DNA from: Microbacterium faecale
Lineage (GTDB): Bacteria; Actinomycetota; Actinomycetes; Actinomycetales; Microbacteriaceae
NCBI RefSeq assembly: GCF_014640975.1
Contig: NZ_BMHO01000001.1
Span: forward strand, 1,808,166-1,872,165
DNA: 64,000 bases
Direction: 5' to 3'
The notes beneath the pieces were generated by a model, which was not told the DNA's origin, ran no database searches, and saw only the letters and a list, made by a program, of their open reading frames with translations. Every line of letters starts with the position of its first letter. Position 1 is the stretch's first letter. This document shows, piece after piece, positions 62,017 to 64,000 of the stretch. Position numbers and translations under genes: made by a program.

Positions 62017-63108
62017 TCAGATCGCGAGATCGCGCACGAGTTGTGCCACTGCCTCACGCCCGGCGCGATTCGCACCGACGGTCGACTGCGAGGGCCCGAA
62101 GCCGATGAGGTGCACGCGCGGTTCGCCGAAGACCTGCGTGCCGCGCATCGTCACCCCGCCGATCTCGTTCACGAGGTAGAGCGGATCCAGGTGTCGGATG
62201 TCGGCGCGAAACCCCGTCGCCCAGAGGATCGTGTCGATGGGGGTGAGGGATCCGTCCGCTTCGCGGACGCCCTCGGGCTCGATGCGCGTGAACATTGGTC
62301 GTCGATCGAGCGCGCCGCGGTCGTGCGCGGCGCGCGCCGCCGGGCTCCAGTTCAGGCCCGTGTAGCTCACGATGCTGCCGGTTGGCCGCCCGGCCTCCGC
62401 GTCGGCGGTCACCTTCTCGATCGTGTCGCGTCCGGTCGTCTCGGGCTCGAAGTCGCCCTCGATGAACACGGGTTCGCGGCGGGTGTACCAGAACGTGTCG
62501 GCGACGCGGGAGATCTCTTCGAGCAGTTGCACCGCGGAGATGCCGCCGCCGACGACCGCCACCCGCCGGTCGGTGAAATCTTCGAGCCGCGTGTAGTCGC
62601 GGGTGTGCAACTGCTCGCCGAGGAATGTGTCGGCGCCCGGGTAGACGGGAAGGACCGGCGCGTTCCACGTGCCCGTGGCGTTGATGACCGCGCGCGTGCG
62701 CCAGAGCGTGTCGCGCGTGCGGACGAGAAGGTCGCCGTCCTCCTCGTCGTCTGCGTAGTCGACCCGCTCGACCCGTACGGGACGCACGATGGGTAGCCCG
62801 TGGCGTCGTTCGAACTCCGCGAAGTACCGCGGTACCGCCTCTCGGCTGGGGTCGGGTCGATGCGTATCCGGCGGTGGCATGCCGGGCAGCGCGAAAATGC
62901 CGTTGAGCTTCGGCACGACGAGTGATTCCCACCGGTGCTGCCAGGCGCCGCCCGGAGCGTCGTTCTCGTCGAGTACGACGAACGAGCGATCAGCCTCCGA
63001 GTGGTCGAGAGCGCTGGCGAACCCTCGCCGGGAGAGGTGATGCGCCGCCGAGAGCCCCGCCTGACCTCCACCGATGACGACGACGGTGGCGAATCGGGAG
63101 GTGGTCAC
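62017..63108 (-). CDS. FAD-dependent NAD(P)-binding oxidoreductase (flavin monooxygenase-like)
   Basis: 363-aa flavoprotein with FAD motif VVIGGGQAGLSAAHHL, a second dinucleotide motif VAVVGGGISAVQLL and an ATG-type motif in LWATGFRADIRHL, as in YUCCA/FMO-like and Baeyer-Villiger-type proteins. The GTG at 63108 is chosen because the upstream ATG at 63180 would overlap the divergent GNAT start. Substrate unknown. Confidence 0.85.
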   Translation of the reverse strand: MTTSRFATVVVIGGGQAGLSAAHHLSRRGFASALDHSEADRSFVVLDENDAPGGAWQHRWESLVVPKLNGIFALPGMPPPDTHRPDPSREAVPRYFAEFERRHGLPIVRPVRVERVDYADDEEDGDLLVRTRDTLWRTRAVINATGTWNAPVLPVYPGADTFLGEQLHTRDYTRLEDFTDRRVAVVGGGISAVQLLEEISRVADTFWYTRREPVFIEGDFEPETTGRDTIEKVTADAEAGRPTGSIVSYTGLNWSPAARAAHDRGALDRRPMFTRIEPEGVREADGSLTPIDTILWATGFRADIRHLDPLYLVNEIGGVTMRGTQVFGEPRVHLIGFGPSQSTVGANRAGREAVAQLVRDLAI

Positions 63109-63172
63109 ATCCTGGCCAACCCGCGAGGCACCGGCACTATTCCGCACCGGCCACGGCACATACCCTGCTCTT

Positions 63173-63742
63173 ATGGACATCGATGTTCGCCCCGCGGTCG
63201 TGTTCGAAGACGTCGCGGCCGTCGTCGGCCCGAAGAAACCGACCTCCAACGTCTGTTTCTGCCTGAGCTATCGTCTCCGAAGCAGAGAGAACAACGCCCT
63301 TCGGGGCCCAGCGCGCGCCGAGCGTGTTCGCGAGCTGTGCGGCGAGGATCCGCCGCCGGGTGTGATCGCCTACCGCGACGGCGAGCCCGTCGGCTGGGCG
63401 GCTGTGCACCCGCGCGCCCGCACGAGCTTTGCGCACAACCGACGGATACCGGCCATCGATGACCTCGACGTCTGGTCACTGTGGTGTCTCCGTGTGCGTC
63501 CCGGCTATCGAAAGCAGGGGATCACCTATGCCCTCGTTCAGGGCGCGGTCGCGCACGCGCGCACCGGCGGAGCGCCGGCGATCGAGGCCTATCCGGTCGA
63601 TAACGGCGACGCGCGTGTCGATCTGACGATGGCGTACGTCGGCACGCGCAAGCTGTTTGAACGGGCGGGCTTCACGAAGGCTGCATCCACCGACTCGGTT
63701 CTCAACGGCTTCCCGCGCGTGCTGATGCGTCTCGCGCTCTGA
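63173..63742 (+). CDS. GNAT-family N-acetyltransferase
   Basis: 189 aa with the acetyl-CoA motif RVRPGYRKQGITYALV (R/Q-x-x-G-x-A-like) and a following AVAHARTGGAPAIEAYPVD. A Cys-rich segment sits near residues 28-33 (NVCFCLSY), as in a subset of uncharacterised actinobacterial GNATs. The longer in-frame start at 63074 lies inside the divergent gene. Acceptor unknown. Confidence 0.83.
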   Translation: MDIDVRPAVVFEDVAAVVGPKKPTSNVCFCLSYRLRSRENNALRGPARAERVRELCGEDPPPGVIAYRDGEPVGWAAVHPRARTSFAHNRRIPAIDDLDVWSLWCLRVRPGYRKQGITYALVQGAVAHARTGGAPAIEAYPVDNGDARVDLTMAYVGTRKLFERAGFTKAASTDSVLNGFPRVLMRLAL

Positions 63743-63748
63743 CGCCCT

Positions 63749-63800
63749 GCGAGTGCGATTTCGCCCTCACGGACGTGGAAAAGGGCGGGAGGGCACTCGC
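63749..63800. terminator. Two-tier hairpin between GNAT and the partial minus-strand gene
   Basis: Outer arms GCGAGTGC/GCACTCGC and inner arms CGCCCT/AGGGCG are nested symmetrically. It lies just after the GNAT stop and between convergent genes, so it may terminate both. T-runs are absent. Confidence 0.5.
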
Positions 63801-63863
63801 GAACCAGATCGCGGGCCCCGCATTCGCGCGCCTCGTCGCGGAAGGAGGGCGTCGCGGGAGGGG

Positions 63864-64000
63864 TCAGCGCAGCGTGCGCGCGAGGGCGAGCGTGTCGCGG
63901 GCGACCTGCGCGGACGAGTCCGGGTCGCGCATCCACAGCGGAACGGCGCGCGTAGTGATGCCGAGAGCGGTAAGCGGATCCGTCGCGGCCGCGTCGGTCT
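63864..64000 (-). CDS. C-terminal fragment of an unidentified protein (cut by window edge)
   Basis: The reading frame with stop at 63864-63866 remains open to the window edge: 44 residues ending WMRDPDSSAQVARDTLALAR and TLR. Codon usage fits a real high-GC gene, and it is convergent with the GNAT gene. The family cannot be decided from so short a piece. Confidence 0.6.
   Translation of the reverse strand, partial: TDAAATDPLTALGITTRAVPLWMRDPDSSAQVARDTLALARTLR

Noticed and set aside
63074..63172. N-terminal extension of the GNAT gene
   Set aside because: It overlaps the start of the divergent flavoprotein. The ATG at 63173 gives a normal GNAT start.
1..64000. CRISPR array, prophage or rRNA operon
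   Set aside because: No regularly spaced direct repeats, phage structural genes or rRNA sequence were seen in reading the window.

Overview
The window is a very GC-rich, gene-dense stretch of an actinobacterial chromosome. It most resembles Microbacteriaceae (Microbacterium-like). The reasons are the high-GC codon use, many GTG/TTG starts and ATGA/GTGA overlaps, a Cys-free L32 protein, and the order leuC-leuD-murA-plsC-gpsA-ddl / DUF3515-thiL-rsmD / recG-coaD-yceD-rpmF-rnc-mutM. Genus is inferred from gene content and order only; no database search was possible.

Layout. (1) 1-4031: the 3' part of a Tad/Flp-type pilus secretion operon: tadA (cut by the window edge), two TadB/TadC-like membrane proteins, a Flp-like peptide, two TadE-like pseudopilins and a TadG-like protein. 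(2) 4038-11147: a catabolic block. A four-gene NitT/TauT-type ABC importer with two permeases and a MaoC hydratase-SDR-acyl-CoA ligase operon lie on the minus strand, next to a divergent MarR regulator. The same palindrome (TCAGGTTACCTGAAAC core) precedes both operons, which suggests one small regulon. (3) 11151-25311: housekeeping and amino-acid genes (MFS, prfB, two small membrane proteins, serA, a DHA2-type MFS, leuB, ilvE, a FAH-family hydrolase, another MFS, gltX, tRNA-Gln(CTG)) and then an aldehyde dehydrogenase. (4) 25343-37888: accessory genes. These include a zinc ADH, topoisomerase IB, a small acidic protein coupled to an Rv2629/Vms1-like protein, a three-gene type III PKS cluster, a DUF4383 protein, a SurA-N lipoprotein, a RibD-C reductase, a diacylglycerol-kinase-like protein, a rearranged class III CoA-transferase and an MBL-fold hydrolase. 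(5) 38046-45857: tRNA-Glu(CTC), a yybP-ykoY-type manganese riboswitch before terC, a leucine-rich leader peptide before leuCD, then murA-plsC-gpsA-ddl. (6) 46404-52000: a 5.6-kb transposon bounded by perfect 25-bp inverted repeats. It carries a Tn554-type recombinase module (two tyrosine recombinases plus a DUF6262/TnpC-like protein) and a TetR-controlled MFS efflux pump, and it splits DUF3515 from thiL. (7) 52001-64000: thiL, rsmD, recG, coaD, yceD, rpmF, rnc and mutM, then an M28 membrane peptidase with a divergent PadR regulator, an FMO-like oxidoreductase, a GNAT and a partial gene.

The most interesting items are the inverted-repeat-bounded Tn554-like element whose efflux gene is translationally coupled to its recombinases, the terC riboswitch that seems able to mask the ribosome binding site, the leu leader whose Leu codons can pair with the leuC Shine-Dalgarno, and the two-site MarR regulon.
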